A stretch of DNA of 64,000 nt from JAJFFW01 sp963922595 (GTDB taxonomy: Bacteria; Pseudomonadota; Alphaproteobacteria; Caulobacterales; Parvularculaceae). Numbering within the stretch: the stretch's first letter is position 1; each line of letters opens with the position of its first letter. Positions 52,054 through 61,642 of the stretch are shown in pieces. The stretch lies in NCBI GenBank assembly GCA_963922595.1, contig CAWUIM010000005.1, positions 32,739 to 96,738 of the forward strand. Reading direction: 5' to 3'. Below the pieces are notes generated by a model. It was not told where the DNA came from, did no database searches, and saw nothing but the letters and a program-made list of their open reading frames with translations. The translations under genes were made by a program, and so were the position numbers.

Positions 52054-53634
52054 TTATTCTGCGATGAAGCCCCCGAACGACGGAACTATAACCCCGTCAT
52101 CGCGCCGCGTCGCCGGCAATCCGCAGTCCAGCAGATTTGTCACACCCTCAAGGTCGTCCCACGGTGCAAACACTTCCTCACGCGACAGATTAAAACCGCA
52201 AATAAGACGACGTTCTTCATCCGATCGCGTGAATAATAACATGGTCTCCGGGCCGTCGAGGAACGCAATCTCACCAGTGCGGAAAACAGGGTTTTCCCGC
52301 CGGAATGCAAGGAAACGCTGCGTAAAACTTAAGACAGAGTCTCGCGCCGCCTCCTGCAAGTCCACAGCCATAGCCCCATGACGCGGATCAAGAGGCAGCC
52401 ATGGGTCAGTGACCGAAAAACCCGCATTCGCCATGCGCGACGACCATGGCATCGGCGTACGGCATCCATCGCGCCCAAGATTCGCCGGCCAAAACCGGAT
52501 CGCTTCCGGGTCCTGGAGCTTTTCAAAAGGCACATCCGCCTGCGGAAGCCCGAGTTCCTCGCCCTGATACAAAAAGGCGGTGCCGCGCAATGAACACAAG
52601 ATAGCCACCAACAACTTTCCGAACGCCGGGTCATCATGACCGTTCCACCGGCTTGTCGCTCTTTTCACGTCGTGGTTGGAAAAGGACCATGACGGCCAAG
52701 CGTCTTCATCTCGCCATTCCCGCAAACCGCGTTTGATCAGGTCAGCTGAAAGGTCGTCGCTTTCCAGAAAAAGAAAATTATAAGCGGTGTGGAGGCGGTC
52801 GGCGCCTTTCGTATAGTCGATGCTGCGCGCAATCGGCGAATCGCTTGCGATTTCTGCAACGGTCATCCGCGCATCATAAGAATCCATGACGCTGCGCAAG
52901 CGTTTCATGAAATCAACAGTGTCGGGCCGCGACCTATTATAAAGGTGACGCTGGAACGCGTATGGCCGAACCCCATCGGTTTCGCCGCTCGCCGGATTGT
53001 CCCGTAATTTCGCATCGTGGAAATAATAATTCGCAACGTCGAGGCGAAAGCCGTCAACGCCGCGGTCAAGCCAAAACCGCGCCACATCCAAAATCGCCGC
53101 CTGAACGTCCGGGTTATGAAAATTCAGGTCCGGCTGTTCGGCGAGATAATTGTGTAAATAATATTGTTTGCGCTGCGTATCCCATGACCAGGCGGGACCA
53201 CCGAAGAAAGACAACCAATTATTCGGCGGCGTTCCATCTGACTTGGCGTCGGCCCACACATACCAGTCGGCCTTCGCATTTTCTTTATCCTGACGGCTTT
53301 CAAGGAACCATGCGTGCCGGTCGGAGGTATGCGAATACACCTGATCGATGATCACTTTAAGGTTCAGCGCATGCGCTTTCGCCACCAGCGCATCGAAGTC
53401 ATCGAGATCGCCAAAAACCGGATCGACCGACCGATAGTCCGCCACATCATAACCGAAATCACGCATCGGCGAGGTGAAGAAGGGCGACAGCCATACGCCG
53501 TCAACGCCAAGGTCAGCTACGTACTCTAGCTTCTCAGCGGCTCCAGGCAGATCGCCGACGCCGTCATTATTACTGTCGAAGAAACTGCGCGGATAGATTT
53601 GATAGATTACAGCGCCCTTCCACCAGTCACTCAT
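52054..53634 (-). CDS. GH13 alpha-glucosidase / oligo-1,6-glucosidase type
   Basis: A 526-aa cytoplasmic glycoside hydrolase. The family-13 regions are present: DQVYSHTSD (first conserved), GFRLDVANY with nucleophile Asp199, Glu261 in TVAEIAS as acid/base, and SNHDVKRATSRW with Asp322. The N-terminal WWKGAVIYQIYPRSFFDSN is typical of alpha-glucosidases acting on maltose, isomaltose or sucrose. GGAG precedes the start. It is encoded after the symporter (16-base gap), so it should cleave the imported sugar. Confidence 0.95.
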   Translation of the reverse strand: MSDWWKGAVIYQIYPRSFFDSNNDGVGDLPGAAEKLEYVADLGVDGVWLSPFFTSPMRDFGYDVADYRSVDPVFGDLDDFDALVAKAHALNLKVIIDQVYSHTSDRHAWFLESRQDKENAKADWYVWADAKSDGTPPNNWLSFFGGPAWSWDTQRKQYYLHNYLAEQPDLNFHNPDVQAAILDVARFWLDRGVDGFRLDVANYYFHDAKLRDNPASGETDGVRPYAFQRHLYNRSRPDTVDFMKRLRSVMDSYDARMTVAEIASDSPIARSIDYTKGADRLHTAYNFLFLESDDLSADLIKRGLREWRDEDAWPSWSFSNHDVKRATSRWNGHDDPAFGKLLVAILCSLRGTAFLYQGEELGLPQADVPFEKLQDPEAIRFWPANLGRDGCRTPMPWSSRMANAGFSVTDPWLPLDPRHGAMAVDLQEAARDSVLSFTQRFLAFRRENPVFRTGEIAFLDGPETMLLFTRSDEERRLICGFNLSREEVFAPWDDLEGVTNLLDCGLPATRRDDGVIVPSFGGFIAE

Positions 53635-53650
53635 AAAATTCTCCTGGGCG

Positions 53651-55234
53651 TTACCGGAACATGAAAACGATGACGGCGGTGACGAGAAGCAAAGCCAGCG
53701 CCTGAACCCGGTAATTCGCCCACAGAGGAACCGACTTCAGCGCTGCGCTTTCTTCTGAAAAAATCGCTGGCGACCACAAATATTCTCCGACAACGGCCGG
53801 ATCAGGCGGCGGCGTCGTCAGGCTGACGATGATGATCACGGCGACACAAATCAAAAACAGAATTGGCGCCATGTAGAGAAAATGAAGGCTAAAGAGCCCG
53901 AGCATTTCGATGAGAACAAACGCGCCCGCGCCGATAAAGAGGCCCGCCATGGCGCCGGCGAACCCGCCAGCGGCGGTCGCCCGCCCCCAGAAAACGCCGA
54001 CGATGAATAACGCCACCACCGGCGGCACGGCATAAGAAAACATCGTCTGCAAATAGGAGAAGATCGAGCGGAAGTTGGAAATAAACGGCGCCCAGACGAC
54101 AGCGAAGATCAGAAATCCAGCCATGACGAAGCGACCAATCGTCATCAGCCGGCGGCTTGAAAGATCAGGCTTCCGGCGCCGCACAAAATCCATGGTGACA
54201 AGCGTCGAGGCGGAATTGAGCGCAGAATCAATCTGCGACATGATCGCCGCTAAGAAACCAGCCAAGGTGAGCCCCAAAAGGCCGGTGGGAAGCAAGTCGA
54301 ACATAAGCGTCGGATAAACGAGGTTCGGTTGTTCGATGTTCGGGTACAGCAAAATCGCGACGCTCCCCGGCAACACCATGATAAAGAGCGGCGGCAGCTT
54401 TAAGACCCCGGCGAAGATCGCGCCCCAGCGTCCATGATTGATTGACTTCGCCGACAAGGCGCGCTGAACGATCGCCTGATTAGTGGCCCAATAATAAAAA
54501 CCCAATAGGGGCACCCCGGTCATCAACCCCAACCAGGGCACGCCAGGATCATCGAGCGGGCGGAGGAGGCTCAGCTTTTCCGGCGAAATCTGATCGAACA
54601 CCACGCCGATCCCGCCCACCTTATCGACGGCGATCAGCGTAATGACCAATGATCCGAGCAGCAGAAGGATCGCCTGAATCGCGTCGGTGAGTATAACCGC
54701 CGTCAATCCGCCGGTAAGCGTGTAAAATCCTGCGATGACGGCAAGCGCCGTCATGGTCTGCCATAAGGGAACATCCGGCAGAATAAGCTGGATCACCAAC
54801 GCTCCAGCGAAAAGAGAGCCCGCCGTTTCCACAACAACGCCAAGGAAAAGCGTCAGCAAGGAAAAATACGTCCGTATACGCCCGTCATAGCGGCCAGCGA
54901 GAAACTCCGGCATCGTGAACACTTGCCGTCGCAGAATAATCGGTAGGAAAAAGACCGCAAAAATAACGAGGATAACCGCCGCCATCCATTCGTAATTGTA
55001 AACCGATATGCCGGTCGCGTAGGCGTCGCCGGAAAGCCCGACCAGCGTCGTGCTTGAAATGTTTGACGCGAACAATGACAGACCGATGAAAGGCCAGGTC
55101 ATCCCGCGACCCGCGAGAAAATAATCCTCCGCTCCCTTACTTTTGGCGGAGAGATACAATCCCAACAAAATCAATGCGATGAAGTAGAGGCAGACGATTC
55201 CGATATCGACGGCGCCTAAAGAAACTTCCGGCAT
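53651..55234 (-). CDS. Sodium:solute symporter (SSS family), sugar type
   Basis: A 527-aa transporter with about 13-14 helices. Conserved SSS parts are the GLSLFASNISSTTLVGLSGDAYATG sodium-site region, the GLYTLTGGLTAVI-like segment (GFYTLTGGLTAVILTDAIQ) and AAIMSQIDSALNSASTLVTMD. It resembles SglT/galactose-type carriers. GGGAGGG precedes the ATG. It is the first gene of the leftward operon and faces the TonB receptor across the LacI operators. Confidence 0.93.
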   Translation of the reverse strand: MPEVSLGAVDIGIVCLYFIALILLGLYLSAKSKGAEDYFLAGRGMTWPFIGLSLFASNISSTTLVGLSGDAYATGISVYNYEWMAAVILVIFAVFFLPIILRRQVFTMPEFLAGRYDGRIRTYFSLLTLFLGVVVETAGSLFAGALVIQLILPDVPLWQTMTALAVIAGFYTLTGGLTAVILTDAIQAILLLLGSLVITLIAVDKVGGIGVVFDQISPEKLSLLRPLDDPGVPWLGLMTGVPLLGFYYWATNQAIVQRALSAKSINHGRWGAIFAGVLKLPPLFIMVLPGSVAILLYPNIEQPNLVYPTLMFDLLPTGLLGLTLAGFLAAIMSQIDSALNSASTLVTMDFVRRRKPDLSSRRLMTIGRFVMAGFLIFAVVWAPFISNFRSIFSYLQTMFSYAVPPVVALFIVGVFWGRATAAGGFAGAMAGLFIGAGAFVLIEMLGLFSLHFLYMAPILFLICVAVIIIVSLTTPPPDPAVVGEYLWSPAIFSEESAALKSVPLWANYRVQALALLLVTAVIVFMFR

Positions 55235-55345
55235 ATTGATCCCTCCCGCTGCAGGCGCCGTATTTATGATTGGTTGCGGCTTCTTTGTTCTTCATCTTCA
55301 AACCGCAAGCGTTTTCAGCGACAGCTACACCGTACCGGACGCAAT

Positions 55346-55361
55346 ATGCAACCGCTTGCAT
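55346..55361. promoter_or_regulatory. LacI-type operator 1 (ATGCAACCGCTTGCAT)
   Basis: A 16-base near palindrome with the CG centre of LacI-family sites. It lies 112 bases upstream of the symporter start. Confidence 0.72.
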
Positions 55362-55454
55362 ATATGCTCTCTTAAATTTCGCATTGCAGCAAGATACCTC
55401 GCGAAATAGTGATTTTTATTTGATCATTTTCGAGTGACGGATACTGGTGCCTAC

Positions 55455-55470
55455 TTGCAAGCGCTTGCAA
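55455..55470. promoter_or_regulatory. LacI-type operator 2 (TTGCAAGCGCTTGCAA)
   Basis: A perfect 16-base palindrome, 83-98 bases upstream of the TonB receptor start; it is the same motif as operator 1. Confidence 0.8.
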
Positions 55471-55552
55471 TATCGGCAATGGTCGCGCCGTCGTCAAATC
55501 GAAAAAACAACGACGCGCGCATTCGCGTCACGCCACGTACAGGGAGGCACTC

Positions 55553-58120
55553 TTGAAATACGCGACCTTAAACAAACACTTGCTAGCGTCCGTCGCCTGC
55601 GTCACCGGGCTTGTATCCGGCGCTGCAATGGCCCAGGACGAAAACGAACCAGCGCGCGGCATTGATGAAATTGTCGTCACCGGCCGCGGCGGCGGTTCGC
55701 AGATTACGCAATTTGAATCATCCGTTTCGATCACCACCTTCGACGAAACATCGATTAAAGAGTCAGCGCCGCTCACAATCGCCGACTTGTTCGCGGAAGT
55801 CCCCGGCGTCTGGGCTGAATCATCGGGCGGTCAGAGCGCATCGAACGTATTCATTCGCGGCATCCCCGCCCCCGGCCAATTCCTGTTCTCCAAAATTCTT
55901 GTGGATGGTTTGCCGGTCTTTGAAGAACACGGCATCGGCTTTTTGACGCCGGACGGGCTTCACCGCATCGACGGCACAACGCGGCGCCTTGAGGCCGTTC
56001 GCGGGGGCACGTCCTCCATCTTTGCGTCAAACGCGCCGGGCGGGATTTTCAACCACATTACGAAGCGCGGCACGCAAGATCCCGAGGGACGCATCGCAAT
56101 CGAATGGGGCGACTTCGGTCACCGCCGCGTGGACGCCAATTACGCCGGACCGATTTCGGACAATACGACGTTCTCGCTGGGCGGCTTTTATCGTGTCGCC
56201 GACGGCGTGCGCGATCCCGGCTTCCGCGCCGACGAAGGCGGTCAAATCCGCGGCAACATCACGACTGCGTTCGACCGCGGCGAGTTCACCGTATCCGCCG
56301 GCTACATCAACGAACGCAACCTGTTCCTGCTCGCCATTCCGCTTGACCTCGACGCAAACGGCGACTTGACGTCGTTCCCCGGCTTCGACGCCAACTTTGA
56401 TACGCTCGTCAGCGACGATCAGCGCTTCGTCAGCATCCTGCAACCCGACGGCAGCACGGAAGATTTCGACCTCGCCGACGGCATTCACAATGAAGCTTTC
56501 AATATCGGCACCGAAGTCACTTACGAACTCGATAATGGCTGGGTCGTCACAAACAAGAACCGCTATGTCGACGGCGAAACCCAATTCAATTCCGCCATCC
56601 CGTTCAGCTTTGAAAACGGGCTCACTTTCCTCGACGGCCAGCTCCCCGCGGCGCAAGCAGCATTCGGCTCTGACGTTGTTGCGGTGAACGCGACCTTCGC
56701 AGACGGCACGCCCTTCGCGCTCGCGCCCTCCCCGACCGAATTCGGCGGCAATAACGGAAACGGCTTTATCGGAACCAGTGGTTTCTTCCCCGTGAACAGC
56801 CAGTATGAGAACTTCGTCAACGATTTCTCCATCGCGAAGGAACTTGACTTCCTCGGCGGAAAACATGCGTTCACCGGCGGATTCTATGCGAGCTTCTACT
56901 CCATTGACCAGCTCCAGGGTTTTGCGACCTTCATTCATGAAATCGACGGATCGCCGCGTAATCTTGATTTGTCTGCGGTGGATGCGAACGGCAATGTCCT
57001 TGGTACATTGACGCAAAATTCCTTCACGAATTTTGGTAGCGCTTTCTTTCAGAACTATTCAGGCGACGGCGAAGTGCTCGCCTTTTACGCGGCGGACGAA
57101 TGGAGCGTAACGGACCGTCTACGAATCGACGGCGGCTTACGCCTTGAATATCAGACGATCGAGGGCGTCACCGAAGCGCAAGGGGTCTTTGACGCCAGCG
57201 CGAACAACTCCCTTCTCACAGCAGGAGCGCCGGCGACGACAGCCGACGATGCGATCGTCTCCGGAACCGGTCAATTTACGCCGTTCCGCGACACATTCTC
57301 TGAGTTCGCATGGTCGATCGGCGCGAACTATGAGCTCCTGGACTCGGTCGCTGTTTACGCGCGCGCCAGCGACGGCTTCCGCACGCCGACACTGGACGAT
57401 CTCGCCGGCGTCGCCGGCGCGGGCGGTAACGTGGAAGCCGTCCCGGTGGGCGATGTCTTCCAGGTCGAAGGCGGCTTTAAGATCAGCCTGCCGGGCGTAC
57501 AGTCTTTCATCACCGGTTTTTACAGTGATATTGAAAACCTGCCGTTCACGGAGCCCGTGAATGATGTCAACGGAAACGTCATCGACGCGACCGTCGTTCA
57601 AAGCAGCAGCACGCTTGGCATCGAAGCGGAAGTCCAGACCGACGAATTCTACGGCTTCTCGCTGAACGCAAAAGCGACGTTCCAAAATCCGGAACTGGAC
57701 GGCTTGACCGTCAGCGGCGGCGGCCTGACGATCGACGATAGCGCCATCGCCGGCAACGACGTCCCGCGTATTCCAGGACGGATTGTCAGCATACGCCCGC
57801 AATATGCATTTGACGGCGTCGGCGGCGCCTCAGGAACGGTGTTCGCCGATATTTATAATGTGGGCGACCGTTTCCAGAACTTCGGCAACTCAATTCTTTT
57901 GCCCGGTTACACAACCCTTGGCGCCGGCGCACGTTTCAACTTTGAAAACGGCGTCGAAATCCTCGTCGTCGCGGACAATCTCTTCAACACAATCGGCCTC
58001 ACTGAGGGGAATGTGCGGAGCGACCTCTTCGCGCCGGCGACCGGGGACGTGACGGTGGCCACATTCGGCCGGCCGATTGTCGGCCGCAATATCAGAGTGA
58101 GCCTCGGCTACAACTTCTAG
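55553..58120 (+). CDS. TonB-dependent receptor of the alpha-glucoside locus
   Basis: An 855-aa outer-membrane receptor. Translation most likely starts at the TTG at 55553, which has AGGGAGG at good spacing. A signal peptide ends near AMAQ (residue 27). The plug has DEIVVTGRGGG, TIADLFAEVPGVWAE, NVFIRGIPAPGQF and GTSSIFASNAPGGIFN. The barrel ends with the aromatic C-terminal residue (RVSLGYNF). Its position opposite a sugar symporter and glucosidase suggests it brings maltodextrin-like sugars across the outer membrane. Confidence 0.94.
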   Translation: MKYATLNKHLLASVACVTGLVSGAAMAQDENEPARGIDEIVVTGRGGGSQITQFESSVSITTFDETSIKESAPLTIADLFAEVPGVWAESSGGQSASNVFIRGIPAPGQFLFSKILVDGLPVFEEHGIGFLTPDGLHRIDGTTRRLEAVRGGTSSIFASNAPGGIFNHITKRGTQDPEGRIAIEWGDFGHRRVDANYAGPISDNTTFSLGGFYRVADGVRDPGFRADEGGQIRGNITTAFDRGEFTVSAGYINERNLFLLAIPLDLDANGDLTSFPGFDANFDTLVSDDQRFVSILQPDGSTEDFDLADGIHNEAFNIGTEVTYELDNGWVVTNKNRYVDGETQFNSAIPFSFENGLTFLDGQLPAAQAAFGSDVVAVNATFADGTPFALAPSPTEFGGNNGNGFIGTSGFFPVNSQYENFVNDFSIAKELDFLGGKHAFTGGFYASFYSIDQLQGFATFIHEIDGSPRNLDLSAVDANGNVLGTLTQNSFTNFGSAFFQNYSGDGEVLAFYAADEWSVTDRLRIDGGLRLEYQTIEGVTEAQGVFDASANNSLLTAGAPATTADDAIVSGTGQFTPFRDTFSEFAWSIGANYELLDSVAVYARASDGFRTPTLDDLAGVAGAGGNVEAVPVGDVFQVEGGFKISLPGVQSFITGFYSDIENLPFTEPVNDVNGNVIDATVVQSSSTLGIEAEVQTDEFYGFSLNAKATFQNPELDGLTVSGGGLTIDDSAIAGNDVPRIPGRIVSIRPQYAFDGVGGASGTVFADIYNVGDRFQNFGNSILLPGYTTLGAGARFNFENGVEILVVADNLFNTIGLTEGNVRSDLFAPATGDVTVATFGRPIVGRNIRVSLGYNF

Positions 58121-58188
58121 GTTCGTTCCTCCCGACGCCTGGAAAACGTGCTGGCGGCGGCTGACCCTTCCGCCAGCTCACTCGCCTG

Positions 58189-58221
58189 GGGCCGCTTGAT
58201 GATCATCGGGCGGCCCTTTTT
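58189..58221 (+). terminator. Intrinsic terminator after the TonB receptor gene
   Basis: The stem GGGCCGC / GCGGCCC (58189-58195, 58210-58216) is followed by TTTTT. A second hairpin, GCTGGCGG / CCGCCAGC, lies just before it at 58150-58177. Confidence 0.85.
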
Positions 58222-58236
58222 GACAAAAGATGAGCC

Positions 58237-59766
58237 ATGGACTTCGACTTATTCATCATTGGCGGCGGTATAAACGGGGCCGGAATCGCGCGCGACGCCG
58301 CAGGGCGCGGGCTTCGCGTCGGCCTTTGCGAACGCGACGATCTCGGCGCACACACGTCGTCGGCAAGCACGAAACTGATCCATGGGGGCTTGCGGTATCT
58401 TGAAAATTACGAATTCAGGCTGGTGCGTGAAGCGCTGAAGGAACGCGAGCGCCTGTTGGCGATCGCGCCCCATATTATCTGGCCGCTCCGCTTTGTTCTG
58501 CCGCACCATAAGGGGCTGCGTCCGGCATGGCTCCTGCGGCTCGGTCTGTTCATCTATGACCGGCTCGGCGGACGGATTTCCCTGCCGCGCACCGAGCGCG
58601 TGGATCTGCACACGCCGCCGTTCGGGGGCGACTTGAAATCGGCGTTCGCCGCCGGCTTCGCCTATTCCGACTGCTGGGTGGATGACGCGCGTCTCGTTGT
58701 TCTGAACGCTGTCGACGCGCGCGATCACGGCGCTGACATCCGCACCCGCACCGAATGCGTCGCAATCGATCGCCATGCGGATCATTGGCGCCTCACGCTT
58801 CAAACCAAAGATGGGTCACAAGAGCGCGTCACCGCCAGGGCGATTGTAAACGCCGCCGGTCCCTGGGTCGACGAGATCGCCAACAAAGCCTCGGTCGCCA
58901 GCAACCGCGAACGCGTCCGCCTTGTGAAGGGCAGCCACATTGTCACCCGTAAGCTCTATGAGGGCGCGCACGCCTATATCTTCCAGCACGCAGATGGGCG
59001 CATCATCTTCGCCATTCCCTATGAGGACGACTTCACGCTCATCGGCACCACGGACGTCGCCGTCTCATCGCCACAAGACGCAAAGAGCGTATCACCGGAG
59101 GAAGAATCCTATCTCTGCGCTCTGGTGAGCGAATATTTCGCAACGCCGGTCACCAGCGACGACGTTATCTGGCGCTATGCTGGCGTTCGGCCGCTGTTCG
59201 ATGACGCCGAAGAAAGCGCATCGAAAGTGACGCGCGACTATACGCTGAAACTGAATACCGAAGGGGCGCCAGTACTCTCCATCTATGGCGGCAAGATAAC
59301 CACCTATCGAAAGCTCGCCGAACATGCGCTTGAAAAACTGGAACCTCATCTTAGCGCAACGTCCGGCGCCTGGACCGGAGACGCCCTCCTGCCGGGCGGC
59401 GGTTTTCATGATCACAGCGTTGAAAGCGTGATCGAAGAGGCCAAGGCGCAATATCCGTTTTTGCCGGCGCCCATGGTTCGGCGCCTTATCAGGACATATG
59501 GGACGCAAACGCAGAACGTTTTGGGCGACGCGGCGATGATAAACGATCTCGGCCGGGGGTTCGGCGCCGATCTTTATGAAGCCGAACTCGTCTATCTCAA
59601 GCGCCGCGAATTTGTTGAAACAGCCGAAGATGCGCTCTGGCGGCGCACAAAACTCGGCTTGCGCCTTACTGAGGTTCAACAAACGGCTGTCACGCGCTGG
59701 TTCGAAGAAAATAGTGAAACGGGGCAGCCAGCGCTCGCCGCCAGGCGCTCACTTGTCGCCTCATAA
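58237..59766 (+). CDS. glpD: Aerobic glycerol-3-phosphate dehydrogenase (copy 2)
   Basis: 509 aa. Same family and clearly similar to 775-2370 along the full length (GGGINGAGIARDAAGRG, STKLIHGGLRYLE, GSHIVTRKLYEG, RTKLGLRLTEVQQ). It has the FAD-binding and C-terminal alpha-domains. It follows the terminator of the TonB gene by 16 bases, so it probably has its own promoter in the terminator region or is read by leakage. The copy-specific role is unclear. Confidence 0.95.
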   Translation: MDFDLFIIGGGINGAGIARDAAGRGLRVGLCERDDLGAHTSSASTKLIHGGLRYLENYEFRLVREALKERERLLAIAPHIIWPLRFVLPHHKGLRPAWLLRLGLFIYDRLGGRISLPRTERVDLHTPPFGGDLKSAFAAGFAYSDCWVDDARLVVLNAVDARDHGADIRTRTECVAIDRHADHWRLTLQTKDGSQERVTARAIVNAAGPWVDEIANKASVASNRERVRLVKGSHIVTRKLYEGAHAYIFQHADGRIIFAIPYEDDFTLIGTTDVAVSSPQDAKSVSPEEESYLCALVSEYFATPVTSDDVIWRYAGVRPLFDDAEESASKVTRDYTLKLNTEGAPVLSIYGGKITTYRKLAEHALEKLEPHLSATSGAWTGDALLPGGGFHDHSVESVIEEAKAQYPFLPAPMVRRLIRTYGTQTQNVLGDAAMINDLGRGFGADLYEAELVYLKRREFVETAEDALWRRTKLGLRLTEVQQTAVTRWFEENSETGQPALAARRSLVAS

Positions 59767-59784
59767 AGAGACCTCCCGGACAAA

Positions 59785-59815
59785 AAAAGAATGGTGGAGG
59801 GGGTTGGATTCGAAC
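59785..59815. repeat. 31-bp direct repeat, copy A (att-like)
   Basis: Identical to 61643-61673. It consists of the T-loop, T-stem 3' side, acceptor 3' strand and CCA of a tRNA on the minus strand, plus a few flanking bases. Confidence 0.92.
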
Positions 59816-59844
59816 CAACGTACGCTAAGCGGCCAGATTTACGG
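59792..59844 (-). pseudogene. 3' fragment of tRNA-Tyr (GTA), displaced by integration
   Basis: On the minus strand the sequence runs from anticodon GTA (complement 59840-59842) through the 3' anticodon stem TCTGG, a long class II variable arm (about 13 bases), the T-arm GTTGG-TTCGAAT-CCAAC, the acceptor strand CCCCTCC, discriminator A and CCA. The D-arm, the 5' anticodon-stem strand and the 5' acceptor strand are missing: upstream of GTA the sequence is unrelated. The break is therefore in the anticodon loop, a known crossover position for tyrosine recombinases. Confidence 0.85.
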
Positions 59845-60064
59845 GTTTGGTATAGTCTACCTGACTTTTTAATTAATTAGTTGCCAATGTCCCGTGTTCT
59901 GGATGTGAGAATTCTTTTGAGGCTGTAAGGCGTCAGGGACATTCCCGTTTCAGATCGGGACAACACACCGGCGAAGATTCCGGTTGCACGAAAAAAATCT
60001 AAAAAACTTATCCCCACCCCTCTGAGCAGCCGTATGATGGCGTCTTCTTATGGAGTTGCGTCAT

Positions 60065-60772
60065 ATGCTGATAAATCAAGATCCCCACATCATTGCCCCA
60101 CGAAAAAAGATTGACAGCTATTCAACCGAATTGCTGGCAACATTTTTTCTTGAATTAAAACATATCGTTGAAGTGCGCTCAAAGCCATTCAACTTTCATG
60201 AACAAGTTAGAAAAGGACCCTCATTATTCGTCGGCGAAGGGAATATGAGTTTTTCTCGTAGCTTTACAAATGACCGAAATATTCATCCACGCTTTCTTAC
60301 TGCGACGACCTTTGAGAACGCTGAGGCGCTTACGGAAGAGACCCGAAAAAACGCCTCACTACTAAGGGCGCACGGCGCATTCGTTCGCCATAATATAGAT
60401 GCGACAACACTCGAACGCCATTTCTCCTATGCGAAGTTCTCAACAATCATTTTCAATTTTCCAAACGTTGCTAGCCGCGATCCGAAATTTGGCCGCAATC
60501 CGAATCACACCCTCGTCAGGAGGTTTCTTTCGTCAGCAAAAGACATTCTGGATCAGGATGGCCTCGTTCTAATTTCGACAGTGGATTCTCCGCATTGGCG
60601 CGGCGCTTTCCAGTTTCCGCTTGCCGCGAAGAAGAGTAGATTTGAAATATCCAACGTCTACAGGTTTTATCCATCCCGTTTCTGCGGTTATACGCATACA
60701 AATACTCATGATAACGACAGCGCACTTTCAAGCGATGATAAATTCTGCACCTGGGTCTTTCGACCGGTATGA
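60065..60772 (+). CDS. BMT5-like / DUF2431 SAM-dependent methyltransferase
   Basis: A 235-aa protein from the ATG at 60065, which has GGAG eight bases before it (an earlier ATG at 60050 has none). SAM motif I is present as SLFVGEGNMSFSRSF. Further BMT5/DUF2431 features are the invariant FNFPN (motif IV position), LVRRFLSSAKDIL, GLVLISTVDSPHW and YPSRFCGYTHTNTH. Eukaryotic members methylate uridine N3 in rRNA; the bacterial role is unknown, though an RNA or nucleotide target is likely. The gene is AT-rich, overlaps the dioxygenase by four bases and lies inside the 31-bp repeat-flanked cassette. Confidence 0.85.
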   Translation: MLINQDPHIIAPRKKIDSYSTELLATFFLELKHIVEVRSKPFNFHEQVRKGPSLFVGEGNMSFSRSFTNDRNIHPRFLTATTFENAEALTEETRKNASLLRAHGAFVRHNIDATTLERHFSYAKFSTIIFNFPNVASRDPKFGRNPNHTLVRRFLSSAKDILDQDGLVLISTVDSPHWRGAFQFPLAAKKSRFEISNVYRFYPSRFCGYTHTNTHDNDSALSSDDKFCTWVFRPV

Positions 60773-61383
60773 CTGACCCGTCTGAACGCATTGCAGCCTT
60801 GTCCAATCTCTCGTCGATTGATATTGAGGGGTTGGAAATTTTAGAGAATTTTATTGATCAGACTGAAGAGATGCGCCTTTTGACGGCGATTGATTGTCAG
60901 CAATGGTCGACCGCGCTTAAACGCCGCGTACAACATTACGGTTACCGGTATGACTACAAAGCGCGCGCTATTTCACGTGAAAGCTATTTGGGCTCCCTGC
61001 CTGAATGGACGACGTTTCTGATAGACCGTTTCAGCGAGAACGAGACGTTCGAGGCCTCGCCTGATCAGGCGATCGTCAATGAATACCAACCTGGACAGGG
61101 CATAGCGCCGCACGTTGATTGCGTTCCATGCTTTGCAAATACAATCGCGTCGCTAAGCCTGAGATCTGCATGTCAGATGACATTTTCAAAAGTTGCAACG
61201 GACAAAAAAGTGGTGATGACGCTACCGCCGCGAAGCTTGCTCATCCTTCGGGGCGAAGCGCGGTATCACTGGACGCATGCTATCGCGCCAAGAAAATCCG
61301 ATCTTATCAATGGCGAGCGAGCGCCTAGAGGACGGCGTATTTCGATTACTTTTCGCAAGGTGATGGGGTCAGCAGCCCGATAA
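60769..61383 (+). CDS. AlkB/ALKBH8-like Fe(II)/2-oxoglutarate dioxygenase
   Basis: A 204-aa dioxygenase. The iron ligands His115-x-Asp117 (APHVD) and His170 (HWTHAI) are present, together with Arg190 and Arg196 in RRISITFRKV for 2-oxoglutarate and the family. The NEYQPGQGI segment and the substrate-side RSLLILRGEARYHW fit the AlkB/ALKBH8 branch that acts on nucleic acids, including tRNA wobble uridines. Start and stop overlap the upstream methyltransferase (ATGA), so the two form a translationally coupled pair, possibly in RNA modification or repair. Confidence 0.9.
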   Translation: MTDPSERIAALSNLSSIDIEGLEILENFIDQTEEMRLLTAIDCQQWSTALKRRVQHYGYRYDYKARAISRESYLGSLPEWTTFLIDRFSENETFEASPDQAIVNEYQPGQGIAPHVDCVPCFANTIASLSLRSACQMTFSKVATDKKVVMTLPPRSLLILRGEARYHWTHAIAPRKSDLINGERAPRGRRISITFRKVMGSAAR

Positions 61384-61642
61384 TTGCGCTTCTGCCTGCG
61401 CTGCATCCAGTGAGGTGTGTCAAAAAGGTAAAAGGAATCCGCCAGACCTGTTACTGATAAATATTTATTCCGCACACAGTAAAACCGCGCGCAAGAGAGT
61501 TTCCTTTTATGGTTCCGAGTCTTGAATTTGATGGTGGAAGTCAACGAAACGGCTTCGAATTCGTAACCAAGCGGCCGACCGGTCGCCGCTCGGCCAGCGC
61601 GCCCCATCGGAGACACGAGCAAAGCAGGCTGTCGTGAGATAT

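Larger units (their letters stand above)
55235..55552. promoter_or_regulatory. Divergent promoter region of symporter operon and TonB receptor
   Basis: A 318-base region with two LacI-type palindromes (55346-55361, 55455-55470) and no gene. A further ACCGCAAGCGTTTT sequence near 55301 looks like a partial third operator. Confidence 0.7.

Noticed and set aside
59576..59872. A plus-strand frame ending in RGLDSNQR-type sequence
   Set aside because: It is the well-known artefact of reading through a reverse tRNA 3' end; the real gene in this place is glpD.
61384..61640. Possible short recombinase remnant before repeat copy B
   Set aside because: Fragments of plausible coding sequence are visible in several frames, but none has a recognisable motif and stops interrupt them.
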